A stretch of DNA of 64,000 nt from assembly GCA_019753175.1 (NCBI GenBank), contig JAIELK010000004.1:1-64000 (forward strand), written 5' to 3'. Both the position numbers and the translations under genes were made by a program. The notes under the pieces were generated by a model that ran no database searches, had not been told where the DNA came from, and worked only from the letters and a program-made list of their open reading frames with translations. How positions within the stretch are numbered: position 1 is the first letter of the stretch; each line of letters begins with the position of its first letter. Of this stretch, positions 9,152-18,437 are shown piece by piece. This DNA is from Hyphomonadaceae bacterium. GTDB lineage: Bacteria; Pseudomonadota; Alphaproteobacteria; Caulobacterales; Aquidulcibacteraceae.

Positions 9152-9704
9152 GGCGATCCTCCGTGACGAACTGCGCCCTATGAGCCTCCAGTATGGCGGC
9201 AGCCGCGCTCTGCGTGGCGCGTGCACGCGCCAGACCGAGCGCCAGCGACGCGCGGTTGAAGAAGGCGACGCGACGTTCGTCCTCCGTTTCCGGTGGCGCA
9301 TCGTCGTCCGGCACCCGCTCAAGCGCAGCCACCAGATGATCGGCCTGGGCTTTCATGGTGGCGAGAAAGTCGGCAGCGTCTTCGTCTTTGAGCAGGGAAA
9401 GGAAGATCAGTTGCGCGTAGATGGCCGAGCGCTGCGCTGGCGAGACGGGCCCTTTTTTGAGCCAGCGCTTCACCTCTGCCCGACCCTTCGCGGTGGTCCG
9501 ATAGACGCGCTTGTCAGGACCAATCGGCGAGGCCGCCGCTCTTACGCTCAGCAATCCTTGCTCGGATAGCCGGCCAAGCGTGCGGTAAATCTGGCTTTGG
9601 TCCGCGTTCCAGAAGAACGCGAACACCTCGTCGAACCAGCGCTTCAGGTCATAACCGGACCGCGGTTCTTCCAATGCGCCGAGGAGGATGTGGTCGAGCG
9701 ACAT
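9135..9704 (-). CDS. PadR-family transcriptional regulator
   Basis: A 189-residue DNA-binding protein. The N-terminal winged helix reads ILLGALEEPRSGYDLKRWFD and then FFWNADQSQIYRTLGRLSEQGLL, the PadR signature. A C-terminal helical dimerisation domain follows. It is co-transcribed with the membrane protein at 8453-9151. Two perfect 20-bp palindromes sit immediately upstream (9711-9730 and 9735-9754) over the apparent promoter, which indicates autorepression. The ligand is unknown. Confidence 0.93.
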   Translation of the reverse strand: MSLDHILLGALEEPRSGYDLKRWFDEVFAFFWNADQSQIYRTLGRLSEQGLLSVRAAASPIGPDKRVYRTTAKGRAEVKRWLKKGPVSPAQRSAIYAQLIFLSLLKDEDAADFLATMKAQADHLVAALERVPDDDAPPETEDERRVAFFNRASLALGLARARATQSAAAAILEAHRAQFVTEDRHGHAA

Positions 9705-9710
9705 GATCTG

Positions 9711-9754
9711 CTATTGGCATAGTCCAATAGCTAACTATAGGCATAAGCCTATAG
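9711..9754 (-). promoter_or_regulatory. Twin palindromic operator overlapping the padR promoter
   Basis: Palindrome 1 (9711-9730) is CTATTGG-6 nt-CCAATAG; palindrome 2 (9735-9754) is CTATAGGC-4 nt-GCCTATAG. Both are perfect, 20 bp long and 24 bp apart centre to centre. On the minus strand a -35 candidate TTGACG lies at 9760-9755 and a -10 candidate TATAGT within palindrome 2, about 15 nt on. A protein bound here would block initiation. Assignment to PadR rests on adjacency. Confidence 0.75.
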
Positions 9755-9760
9755 CGTCAA

Positions 9761-9885
9761 GGGCGGTGAGCGCGATCCTTTGAGTGCGGTGAGCGGACGG
9801 CGCAGAACGCGGCGTTCTGTAATGTGGTTCGTGAGGGCGGCCAGCGTCTTGCCGGCATGCCGCCTGGAAGACGGCGTTCCAGCGC

Positions 9886-9894
<9 letters not shown>
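9761..9894. repeat. Intergenic element with 13-bp perfect terminal inverted repeats
   Basis: GGGCGGTGAGCGC at 9761-9773 is exactly inverted at 9882-9894. An inner inverted repeat CAGAACGC/GCGTTCTG lies between them. The right arm overlaps the stop codon of the UDP-xylose synthase homologue. It fills the 181-bp gap between that gene and padR and may serve as a terminator or be a palindromic mobile remnant. Confidence 0.6.
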
Positions 9895-10854
<960 letters not shown>

Positions 10855-10901
10855 GAGATGCGGCTTAAGGCGAAGATCGCCGTCCCGCAATCGCGTGCGC
10901 G

Positions 10902-11762
10902 CTATTCCGCCGCCACCGCCGTCTGTTTGGCCAGCTTGTCGAAAGCCACGAGGTCGCGAAGCAGATCCTCAAGCTGATCGAACGGCACCATGTTGGGCCC
11001 GTCGCTGGGGGCGTTATCCGGATCGGGGTGAGCTTCGAGAAACACCGCCGCCACACCGATCGCCACCGCCGCCCGCGCCAGGATCGGCACGAACTGACGC
11101 TCGCCGCCGCTGGTGTCGCCGCGCCCGCCCGGTTGCTGCACAGAGTGCGTCGCGTCGAACACCACCGGCGCGCCGAAACTCTTCATAATCGGGATCGCGC
11201 GCATATCCGAGACAAGCGTGTTGTAACCGAAGCTCGCGCCCCGCTCGCACGCCATGACATTGGGATTACCCGAGCCGGTGATCTTGGCGATCACGTTTTT
11301 CATATCCCACGGCGCGAGAAACTGGCCCTTCTTCACATTGATCGGCTTGCCGGTTTCGGCCGCAGCGATCAGCAGGTCGGTCTGCCGGCACAAAAAGGCT
11401 GGAATCTGCAGCACGTCGACGACTTCCGCCACCTCGGCGCACTGTTCGGGCAGATGCACATCGGTCAGCACAGGCACGCCAAGTTTGGTGCGGATTTCCT
11501 CGAAAATCGGCGCCGAAGCGTCAAAGCCGGCGCCGCGCTTGGTGGACAGGCTGGAGCGGTTGGCCTTGTCAAAGCTGGTCTTGTAGATGAACGGCGCACC
11601 GACGCGCTTGAAAACGTCGCGCAAGAACTCGGCCGTCTCAAGCGCGTGCTCACGGCTCTCGAGCTGGCAGGGGCCGCAGATGAAAGCCAGCGGCCGCGCG
11701 TTGCCAATCTCAAGGGGAGAACTTTCGACGCGCGGAATGCGAATGACGGCGTTGGGGGTCAC
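10902..11762 (-). CDS. kdsA: 3-deoxy-8-phosphooctulonate (Kdo-8-P) synthase
   Basis: Condenses arabinose-5-phosphate with phosphoenolpyruvate to Kdo-8-phosphate for the inner core of lipopolysaccharide. Motifs: [76 protein letters not shown] and [16 protein letters not shown]. The GTG start at 11762 has AAGGA 8 nt upstream; a further GTG nine codons upstream is less well placed. The previous step, KdsD, is encoded 4 kb away at 15938-16918. Confidence 0.97.
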   Translation of the reverse strand: MTPNAVIRIPRVESSPLEIGNARPLAFICGPCQLESREHALETAEFLRDVFKRVGAPFIYKTSFDKANRSSLSTKRGAGFDASAPIFEEIRTKLGVPVLTDVHLPEQCAEVAEVVDVLQIPAFLCRQTDLLIAAAETGKPINVKKGQFLAPWDMKNVIAKITGSGNPNVMACERGASFGYNTLVSDMRAIPIMKSFGAPVVFDATHSVQQPGGRGDTSGGERQFVPILARAAVAIGVAAVFLEAHPDPDNAPSDGPNMVPFDQLEDLLRDLVAFDKLAKQTAVAAE

Positions 11763-11811
11763 GGGATGTCCTTGGGGCTCGGCCTCCACATAGGCCCTCG
11801 CCCGCGCGGCC

Positions 11812-12741
11812 TCAACCCGGGTCGGTGCTGCTCGCTTCGTCGAGCGGACAGGGGTGGGTCTCGGCAGCGGCCTGCGCCTGGAGCCACGCGCGCAGCAGGG
11901 CGGCGTCGGGGTTTGCGGTGCGGCCCGTGGGCCAGACCACCCAATACTGGAAGTCGTCGCGCACGGTGACCTTGAACGGCATCACCAAGCGCCCGGCGCG
12001 CAACTCGTCCACAGCTAACCAGTGGCGGCCCAGCGCAACGCCTTGGCCGTCAAGCGCGGCGCGCAGCATCAGCGGGCTGTCGTCGAACATCGGGCCGCTG
12101 CTTGGTTCGGGCCAATTGAGCCCGGCAGCGCGGAACCAGCGGACCCAGGGCGTCCACACATTGCGCAGCAACGTCGCACGTTGAAGATCGGCGGGGGTCC
12201 GCAGCTGGAGCGTGTCGCGATAAGCGGGCGTGCACACAGGCGATAGCGCTTCGTCGAACAGCCGGATGGCGTTCAGTCCTTCCCAGCCGCCAGCGCCCAG
12301 CCGAATGCCAACGTCGATCTTCTCGCGCTTGTAGTCGGAGAGGCGTTCAGAGACACGAAGCTCGACGTCGATGCCCGGATGGGCCTCGCGGAACTCGGCA
12401 AGGCGCCTGTAGAGCCAGGTCGAGGCCATGCTTGGGACCGACGACACGACAATTGTGCGCGCTGTCGCATGCACGGATGGACTCGCAGCGCCGAATGCGT
12501 CTTCAAGCAAGCTGAGGCCCTGCGTGATCTTGCCGAATAGCTGTGACCCCTCGGTGGTCAGCGTCATCGTGTTGCCGACACGCCGGAACAATGTCACGCC
12601 GAGCTGCTGTTCCAGTTCGCGGATGCGGTGGCTGACGGCGCTATGCGTGAGGCCGAGTTCGTGTGCGGCCTTGGAGTAGGACTGCAAACGGCCTGCTGCC
12701 TGGAACGCGCGCAGCGTCTGCAGCGAGGGGAGGTGAGCCAC
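11812..12741 (-). CDS. LysR-family transcriptional regulator (GcvA-like)
   Basis: A 309-residue LTTR. The N-terminal HTH reads [20 protein letters not shown] and [18 protein letters not shown], followed by [15 protein letters not shown]. The effector domain includes the [20 protein letters not shown] segment common in GcvA/AmpR-like regulators. It is co-oriented with kdsA, 49 nt upstream of it, but LysR regulators usually control divergent genes; the divergent small membrane protein gene at 12884 is the geometric candidate. No clear T-N11-A box was assigned. Confidence 0.93.
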   Translation of the reverse strand: MAHLPSLQTLRAFQAAGRLQSYSKAAHELGLTHSAVSHRIRELEQQLGVTLFRRVGNTMTLTTEGSQLFGKITQGLSLLEDAFGAASPSVHATARTIVVSSVPSMASTWLYRRLAEFREAHPGIDVELRVSERLSDYKREKIDVGIRLGAGGWEGLNAIRLFDEALSPVCTPAYRDTLQLRTPADLQRATLLRNVWTPWVRWFRAAGLNWPEPSSGPMFDDSPLMLRAALDGQGVALGRHWLAVDELRAGRLVMPFKVTVRDDFQYWVVWPTGRTANPDAALLRAWLQAQAAAETHPCPLDEASSTDPG

Positions 12742-12883
12742 CTGTCGGGCCTCGTGGGTTGTGAATTTCGCTCACATCCACGTTGTCGATGCTTCGTTCG
12801 CTTTCAAGAGGGGCCAGGCGCATCTTCTGTTTTGCCAGCCGGTTGAACCCAGCCGGCGACAAGAAGTCCCTGGAGAAATCCCC

Positions 12884-13024
12884 ATGCGTCACGCCCTTTA
12901 TCTCGCTGTCTTGGAAAATGGCACGCCACTGGCGGTGAAGATCGCCTCGATCGCCGTTTCCGCGGTTCTGGTTGCCCTGGTCGCTGTCCCGATCCTCGCG
13001 GTCGGCGCTGCGGTGGTCGCCTGA
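12884..13024 (+). CDS. Small single-helix membrane protein (46 aa)
   Basis: MRHALYLAVLENG followed by one long hydrophobic helix (about residues 18-45, AVLVALVAVPILAVGAAVVA at the end). The ATG has GGAG 8 nt upstream. It is divergent from the LysR gene. No family is recognised. A longer reading frame from 12761 adds sequence that looks non-coding. The case rests on the ribosome site and the clean hydrophobic segment. Confidence 0.5.
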   Translation: MRHALYLAVLENGTPLAVKIASIAVSAVLVALVAVPILAVGAAVVA

Positions 13025-13105
13025 GCTCATCCCAACACCTTGGCGGGGCCTGCCCCCCACGAGCCACTGCCCAGCTCCTCCCCCTGGGCGGGCCCCGCCG
13101 TCTGC

Positions 13106-14800
13106 TTAGAGTTCGCCAATCAGCGTTTGCAGCGCCGCCTGTGGGGCGGCGCCTTCGACGTGGATCAGCGCCCACAGCCCCATGAACAACAAGGGCCAGC
13201 GCGCGCTCGCATCGCCGCCTTCGCTGAACGCCGCGCGCGCGGCCTCTGCGCCGAATCCGATCCGGACTGCCTCCAAGTTCGGCAGGGTTTTCGCCAGCAT
13301 GGGCGCGCGTGGCGCGATCCAATCCGCAACCGGCACGGTGAAGCCGCGCTTCTTGGCCCAGGGCTCAGCAGCGCTGCAATGCCGCGCCAGCCATGCGCGC
13401 AGCAGATACTTGCCAAAGCGCCCGCGCACTTTCAGCCGATCCGGCAAGTGGAATGCAAGGGCTGCGACCTCGGGGTCGAGAAACGGCGTGCGGCCTTCCA
13501 ACCCGTGCGCCATCAGGCAACGGTCGAGCTTCAGTAAGAGATCGTTCGGCAGCCAGGTTGCAATGTCGCCCCACTGCGCGCGCTGCAGCAGCGTCAGTTC
13601 TTGCGGCGCCGTTGCGGCTTCCCGCCAAGCGGCGAGCGCCTCTTGCGCGTTTGCGCTTTCGCTGACCTGCGGTTCCGCCGCCCGTCCGCCAAGCCAACTC
13701 GGCCTGAGCGCGCGCCGATACCGGCCGTAGCCGGCAAACAACTCGTCGCCGCCTTCGCCGGTAAGCACCACGGTGAGGCGCGCCTTGGCCGCTTCGGCGA
13801 GTTTGAAGGTCGGCAAGCAGGCGTAGTCGGCGACGGGGTCGTCCATCGCCCAGGCCACCTGCGGGGCGATGCGCCAGAAGTCTTCTTCGCCGAAGCTTAT
13901 GTCCTGCCAGTCAAGATCAAGCGCGCGCGCCACGCGTTCGGCCTGGTCGCGCTCGTCGCGCGCGTTCGGCGCATCGAAGCCGCAGGTGTAGGCGACGACC
14001 CGGCGTTGGTTGAGCCGCGCCATCATCGTCGCGATCGTCGCGGAGTCGATGCCGCCGGAGAGAAAGAGGCCGTAAGGCACGTCGGAACGCTGGTGCACGC
14101 GCACGCTGTCTTCGAGGACGCGATCGAGCGCCGATAGCGCTTCTTCCTCGTCCGCCAGGCGTTCGCTCGCTGCCGGAATGGCGCTGCGGCGACGCACCGA
14201 CTTCAACGCGCCACCGACAACTTCCTCAATCTGACCCGGCCCCAGCCGCCGCACGCCTGGCCAGGCCGTCTCCGCCTCCAGGCTATAGTGAAGCGAAGAA
14301 ACCTGCCGCAGCATCGCCGGCGCTAGCCGCGCCTTGCCGAATGCGCGCGGCTCTGATGCGAACGCAAGCGCCGCCCCGCGTTGCTGAACATAGAGCGGCT
14401 TAATGCCGAAGGGGTCGCGCACCAGCCACGTGCGGCCGTCGGCGCCGATCAGGCAGAACGCGTACATGCCGCGCAGACGATCGAACGCGCGCTCGCCTTC
14501 CTGCGCGTAGATGTGCAGCAGCGGCTCAAAATCGGAACCGGTCGAGAGCTTGCCCTTGAGCTGAAACTCCTCGGCGAGTTCAAGATAATTGTAGATCTCA
14601 CCGTTGCCGATGATGGTCGAGCCGGCGGCGTGTAAAGGCTGCCAGCCGCCTTCGAGATCGATGATCGAAAGCCGCGCGTGCGCGAGCGAGAAGCGCTCGT
14701 TCTCTTCAACGCGGATGCCGTTTGGTCCGCGGTGAGCGATGGTCTCGATCAGCGCGCGAGCGCCTTCCGAGGCGCCGACAATCCCAGCGATGCCGCACAT
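13106..14800 (-). CDS. asnB: Asparagine synthetase (glutamine-hydrolysing) family protein
   Basis: Amidotransferase with an N-terminal class II glutaminase domain (MCGIAGIVG, Cys2 nucleophile; AHRGPNG; GNGEIYNY) and a C-terminal synthetase domain with the PP-loop SGGIDSATIA and TGEGGDELFAGYGRY. It is 564 residues. The ATG overlaps the stop of the upstream glycosyltransferase (ATGA). This pairing with a glycosyltransferase is common in polysaccharide clusters, where AsnB-like enzymes may amidate sugars or carriers rather than make free asparagine; which applies here is unknown. Confidence 0.9.
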   Translation of the reverse strand: MCGIAGIVGASEGARALIETIAHRGPNGIRVEENERFSLAHARLSIIDLEGGWQPLHAAGSTIIGNGEIYNYLELAEEFQLKGKLSTGSDFEPLLHIYAQEGERAFDRLRGMYAFCLIGADGRTWLVRDPFGIKPLYVQQRGAALAFASEPRAFGKARLAPAMLRQVSSLHYSLEAETAWPGVRRLGPGQIEEVVGGALKSVRRRSAIPAASERLADEEEALSALDRVLEDSVRVHQRSDVPYGLFLSGGIDSATIATMMARLNQRRVVAYTCGFDAPNARDERDQAERVARALDLDWQDISFGEEDFWRIAPQVAWAMDDPVADYACLPTFKLAEAAKARLTVVLTGEGGDELFAGYGRYRRALRPSWLGGRAAEPQVSESANAQEALAAWREAATAPQELTLLQRAQWGDIATWLPNDLLLKLDRCLMAHGLEGRTPFLDPEVAALAFHLPDRLKVRGRFGKYLLRAWLARHCSAAEPWAKKRGFTVPVADWIAPRAPMLAKTLPNLEAVRIGFGAEAARAAFSEGGDASARWPLLFMGLWALIHVEGAAPQAALQTLIGEL

Positions 14801-15825
14801 CAGGCGCCCCCCAGGCTGTCGAACAGCCCGCGCCATTGCGCGATGATCGCCGATTCGGAAAATTCGCTCGCCACTCGTGCGGCGCCGGCGATGGCAAGCG
14901 CCTGTCGCAAAGGGGCGTCCAGAAGCAAAGTTTGGGTCTTGTCGGCGAGCGCTGTTGCGTCATCGACTTCGATCAGGAAGCCGTCCTCACCGTCGCGTAT
15001 GAGCGCGCTCGGGCCAGCGGCTTTTGCCGCCACGATCGGCACGCCATGCGCCCAGGCCTGGATCACGACATTGCCCAGCGGCTCAAAGCGGGAAGGGAAG
15101 ATGCACACATCGGCCGTGCGATAAAGCGAAGGCGCGTCATCGCGCCAGCCGAGAAAGCGGACCCGTGCTTGAACGTCAAGCTCGCGGGCCAGCGCCTTCA
15201 GCGCCGCTTCCTCCGGGCCGTCGCCTGCGATCCAGAGATAAGCGTTCGGCAGCCTCGCCAACGCACGCAGCGAAACGTCGTGGGCTTTGCTGTCGTGCAG
15301 GCGTCCCATGCCGAGCAGCAACGGCGCGTTTGCCGGCGTGTCGAGCGACGCGCGGTCCACGGGCGCGCCTTCTCCGGCTGCGGCAAAGTTCGGGATGTAG
15401 TGCGCGCGCGCCGCAGGCCAGCCTTCGTGCACCATCCAGTCGACGATATCCTGCGTGTTGCCGACCAGCGCGTCGAAGTCGCGATAATTCTTGAGCTTGT
15501 AATAGCCGCCGAGTCTTCCGACGCGCTTCCACGCGCCCGCTGGCGTGAGGCTTGCCGCGCGATTCATCCAGGCCAGCACGATCCGCGCATCGCGCTCTCG
15601 CGCCAGCGATGCGATAGCGGGAGAGGTGACGAAGTCGAAGGTCTTGCCGAAGGGCAGCACGCGCGCGGGGACGCCAAGCTCTGCCAACACCCGCTCGCGC
15701 CCCGCATGCGCACGGATCGCGGCTGTTTGCTCCAGGCCGGCGCGCGCAAAGGCGCCGACGAGGCTCACGAAATACGCCTCCGCGCCGCCATTGACGGCCG
15801 AGCCGAGCGTGTGAAGCAAGCTCAT
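14800..15825 (-). CDS. Glycosyltransferase family 4 (GT-B) protein
   Basis: A GT4-like transferase of about 341 residues. The N-terminus is MSLLHTLGSAVNGGAEAYF, the donor site has LLLGMGRLHDSKAHDVSLRA and WIAGDGPEEAALKALA, and the nucleotide-sugar contact region is IFPSRFEPLGNVVIQAWAHG with the EX7E-type spacing. It probably adds a sugar to lipopolysaccharide core, given kdsD divergent on one side and kdsA nearby, but acceptor and donor are unknown. The reading frame is open upstream to 15888; the start chosen matches the family. It is translationally coupled to asnB. Confidence 0.88.
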   Translation of the reverse strand: MSLLHTLGSAVNGGAEAYFVSLVGAFARAGLEQTAAIRAHAGRERVLAELGVPARVLPFGKTFDFVTSPAIASLARERDARIVLAWMNRAASLTPAGAWKRVGRLGGYYKLKNYRDFDALVGNTQDIVDWMVHEGWPAARAHYIPNFAAAGEGAPVDRASLDTPANAPLLLGMGRLHDSKAHDVSLRALARLPNAYLWIAGDGPEEAALKALARELDVQARVRFLGWRDDAPSLYRTADVCIFPSRFEPLGNVVIQAWAHGVPIVAAKAAGPSALIRDGEDGFLIEVDDATALADKTQTLLLDAPLRQALAIAGAARVASEFSESAIIAQWRGLFDSLGGA

Positions 15826-15937
15826 GCGAAGGGCGCAGCGGGCGGCATCGGATTGCGGAGGCATAGAGCGCCAGAGCCAAAGCCTCAACCGTCTGCCCGC
15901 AGATGACTTTTGGCGGCCCTCGTGTCATGGGCAGCCC

Positions 15938-16918
15938 ATGGACGACCTCATCGATCCGGCGGCCGCCATCGCCGCCGGCCAGGAAACCATCCGCGCCGAG
16001 GCGCGCGCCCTTGACCAGCTTGCGCAGGCGCTGGTTGAGGGATTGAACGCACCGTTCGTGGAGGCGGCGAGGCTGCTGGCGAACACCCAGGGCCGCGTCA
16101 TCGTCTCCGGCATGGGCAAGTCGGGGCACATCGCCCGCAAGATCGCGGCGACCTTGGCCTCCACTGGCACGCCGGCGCAGTTCGTGCATCCGGCGGAAGC
16201 CAGCCACGGCGATCTCGGCATGATCGTCGAGGCCGATTGCGTGCTGGCGATCTCGCGCTCGGGGGAGACGGCGGAGCTGTCGGACCTGCTCTACCATTGC
16301 CGGCGCATCCACGTGCCGATCATCGGCATGACCTTCAAGCCGGGCTCTTCGCTGGCCAACGCGTCCAATGCTGCGCTGATCCTGCCAGAGTGCGGCGAAG
16401 CCAGCGACGAAGCGCCGGCGCCTACAATTTCAACCACGATGTGTCTGGCGCTCGGCGATGCGCTGGCGGTCGCGCTCTTGAAAGCGCGCGGCTTCACCGC
16501 CGATCATTTCGGCGCCATCCATCCCGGCGGAAAACTGGGCGCTGCCTTGAAACGCGTGCGCGACATCATGCGTGTGGGCCAGAGCGATCCGCTGATCGCG
16601 CCGGACACACCGCTGCCGCGCGCCATGGAGGCGATGAGCGTCGGCGGCATCGGCGCGGTGGGCGTGATCGAAGCCGGCAAGCTGATCGGCATCATCACGG
16701 ACGGCGATTTGCGCCGCAAGCTCACACCAGAGATGTTCGCGAAGGATGCGCGCGCAATCATGACCGCGAATCCGAAAACCATCGCGCCGGACGCGCCGAT
16801 CGCCGACGCTATCGCAATCATGAACGAAAAGCGGATTACGTTGTTGTTCGCGGTCGAAGACGGCCGGCCCGTGGGCGTCGTGCACATGCACGATCTGCTG
16901 GCGGCGGGGGTCAGGTGA
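15938..16918 (+). CDS. kdsD: Arabinose-5-phosphate isomerase
   Basis: Converts ribulose-5-phosphate to arabinose-5-phosphate, the precursor used by KdsA. The 326 residues match the KdsD/KpsF family: an N-terminal SIS domain with SGMGKSGHIARKIAATLAST, FVHPAEASHGDLGM and AISRSGETAEL, followed by DHFGAIHPGGKLG and two CBS domains (about residues 205-260 and 268-326). The ATG at 15938 fits the family start. Its stop overlaps the start of the next gene (TGATG). Confidence 0.95.
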   Translation: MDDLIDPAAAIAAGQETIRAEARALDQLAQALVEGLNAPFVEAARLLANTQGRVIVSGMGKSGHIARKIAATLASTGTPAQFVHPAEASHGDLGMIVEADCVLAISRSGETAELSDLLYHCRRIHVPIIGMTFKPGSSLANASNAALILPECGEASDEAPAPTISTTMCLALGDALAVALLKARGFTADHFGAIHPGGKLGAALKRVRDIMRVGQSDPLIAPDTPLPRAMEAMSVGGIGAVGVIEAGKLIGIITDGDLRRKLTPEMFAKDARAIMTANPKTIAPDAPIADAIAIMNEKRITLLFAVEDGRPVGVVHMHDLLAAGVR

Positions 16919-18372
16919 TGATGAAGAAGCTGAGTGATACCGTTCGTCATTCCAGACGCCCGCAGCGCGATCCGGAATCCAGGGGATCGGAGGGCTCGGC
17001 GGTTGCCGCTGGGTTCCGGGTTCGCCGCTCCGCGGCGCCCCGGAATGACGAACGCATTGCCGCTGCTGTTGTTGTTGCATTGGTAGCGCTGCTTAGTGCG
17101 CCAATCGCAAGCGCGCAGACTGCGACTGGGTTTCCGCCCACCGTCGAGTTCTCCATCCAATCCACGCTTCCGCGCATGATTGCGTGGCGGCGGGATTTTC
17201 ACCAGAACCCGGAGCTCTCCTACGAAGAAGTGCGCACCGCGCGCATCGTCGCCCAGCATCTGCGCAGTCTGCGCTTTGACGAAGTGCGCACCGGCGTGGC
17301 GCAAACCGGCGTTGTGGGCGTGCTGCGCGGCGCCCGTCCCGGTCCAGTGATCGCCTTGCGCGCCGACATGGATGCGCTGCCTGTGACTGAGGAGGTCGAT
17401 CTCCCGTTCCGCTCGCGAGCGCGGGGTACCTACAACGGCCAAGACGTCGGCATCATGCACGCCTGCGGGCACGACACCCATGTCGCCGTGCTGATGGCGA
17501 CCGCGAGTGTGCTTGCGGCAAACCGCGCCAACCTCGCCGGCACGGTGATCTTCGTGTTTCAGCCCTCGGAAGAAGGCCGTCCGCTCGACGGCGGCCTTGG
17601 CGGCGCCGAGCGCATGCTCGCTGAAAACGTGTTCGGCGATCTGCGCCCGGAAGCCATCTTCGGCCTGCATGCGTGGCCGCAGGACGCCGGCACGGTGAAA
17701 ATCATCTCGGGGCCGTTCATGGCCGGCTCCGATCGATTGCGCATCACCGTCAACGGGCGCCAGACGCATGGTGCGCAACCGCATCGCGGCGTCGATCCGA
17801 TCGTGGTGTCGTCGCAGATCGTCAACGCGCTGCAGACGATTCCGTCGCGGCAGATGGATGCGGTGACCTCGCCGGTGATCGTCACCATCGGCTCGATCCA
17901 GGGCGGGGTCCGCTACAACATCATTCCCGATCGGGTAGAGATGCAGGGCACCATCCGCTATCTCAATCCGGAAACGCGTGAAGATCTATACGCACGCATC
18001 CGCCGCACCGTCACCGCGATCGCGGAAAGCGCAGGGACGACCGCCGAAGTCTCGATCGAGTCGAACGCCGTGCCGGTGGTCAATCCGCCGGCGCTGACGG
18101 CGCGGGTGAGAAGCGCGGTCGCGCGTGCATTGGGCGAAGCCGCGGTGCAAGGCGGTGCGCCCGGCATGGTGGCCGAGGACTTCGCTTACTTCCAGCAGGC
18201 CGTGCCCGGCGTCTTCTTCTATTATGGGATCAACCCACCCGGCGTGACTGCCGAACAGGCCGCCCCCAACCACAGCCCGCGCTTCTTCGTGCACGAGCCG
18301 GCGATGGAGACGGCGCTGCGGTCCATGCTGGCGATCGCGCTCGATTATGTGGGGCCGGGCGCTCGAACGTGA
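16918..18372 (+). CDS. Exported M20-family metal-dependent amidohydrolase with a repeat-bearing signal peptide
   Basis: A 484-residue M20D-type amidohydrolase (IAA-amino acid hydrolase/hippuricase-like). Domains: MIAWRRDFHQNPELSYEE at about 87-104, metal site HACGHDTH (181-188), VIFVFQPSEEG, FGLHAWPQDAG, a dimerisation insert and the end region GMVAEDFAYFQQAVPGVFFY. It carries a hydrophobic segment AAAVVVALVALLSAPIASAQ (48-67), so it is exported. The 38 residues between the MMKKLSDT start and that segment are encoded by a palindromic intergenic repeat (16941-17054), in frame. Without it the N-terminus would be an ordinary signal peptide. It is coupled to kdsD by a TGATG overlap. Substrate unknown. 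Confidence 0.9.
   Translation: MMKKLSDTVRHSRRPQRDPESRGSEGSAVAAGFRVRRSAAPRNDERIAAAVVVALVALLSAPIASAQTATGFPPTVEFSIQSTLPRMIAWRRDFHQNPELSYEEVRTARIVAQHLRSLRFDEVRTGVAQTGVVGVLRGARPGPVIALRADMDALPVTEEVDLPFRSRARGTYNGQDVGIMHACGHDTHVAVLMATASVLAANRANLAGTVIFVFQPSEEGRPLDGGLGGAERMLAENVFGDLRPEAIFGLHAWPQDAGTVKIISGPFMAGSDRLRITVNGRQTHGAQPHRGVDPIVVSSQIVNALQTIPSRQMDAVTSPVIVTIGSIQGGVRYNIIPDRVEMQGTIRYLNPETREDLYARIRRTVTAIAESAGTTAEVSIESNAVPVVNPPALTARVRSAVARALGEAAVQGGAPGMVAEDFAYFQQAVPGVFFYYGINPPGVTAEQAAPNHSPRFFVHEPAMETALRSMLAIALDYVGPGART
16941..17054 (+). repeat. Palindromic repeat inserted in a coding region
   Basis: A 114-bp element with 13-bp perfect terminal inverted repeats CGTTCGTCATTCC/GGAATGACGAACG. The right half (GTTCCGGGTTCGCCGCTCCG then CGGCGCCCCGGAATG) matches the right halves of the repeats at 57501-57608, 57672-57778 and 58148-58252 with some substitutions, so it belongs to the same broad family. 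Its length is a multiple of three and it carries no stop in the reading frame of the host gene. Confidence 0.85.
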
Positions 18373-18437
18373 CGCTGCGGAGTGTTGCGCTTTCGCCCGC
18401 AGTGCTGTTGAACGTGACGCACATTCCGGAGATTCCC

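Noticed and set aside
16237-16917. Plus-strand frame reading through kdsD in another frame into the amidohydrolase gene
   Set aside because: It would give a 711-residue fusion, but the first 227 codons are an out-of-frame reading of kdsD. The amidohydrolase starts at 16918.
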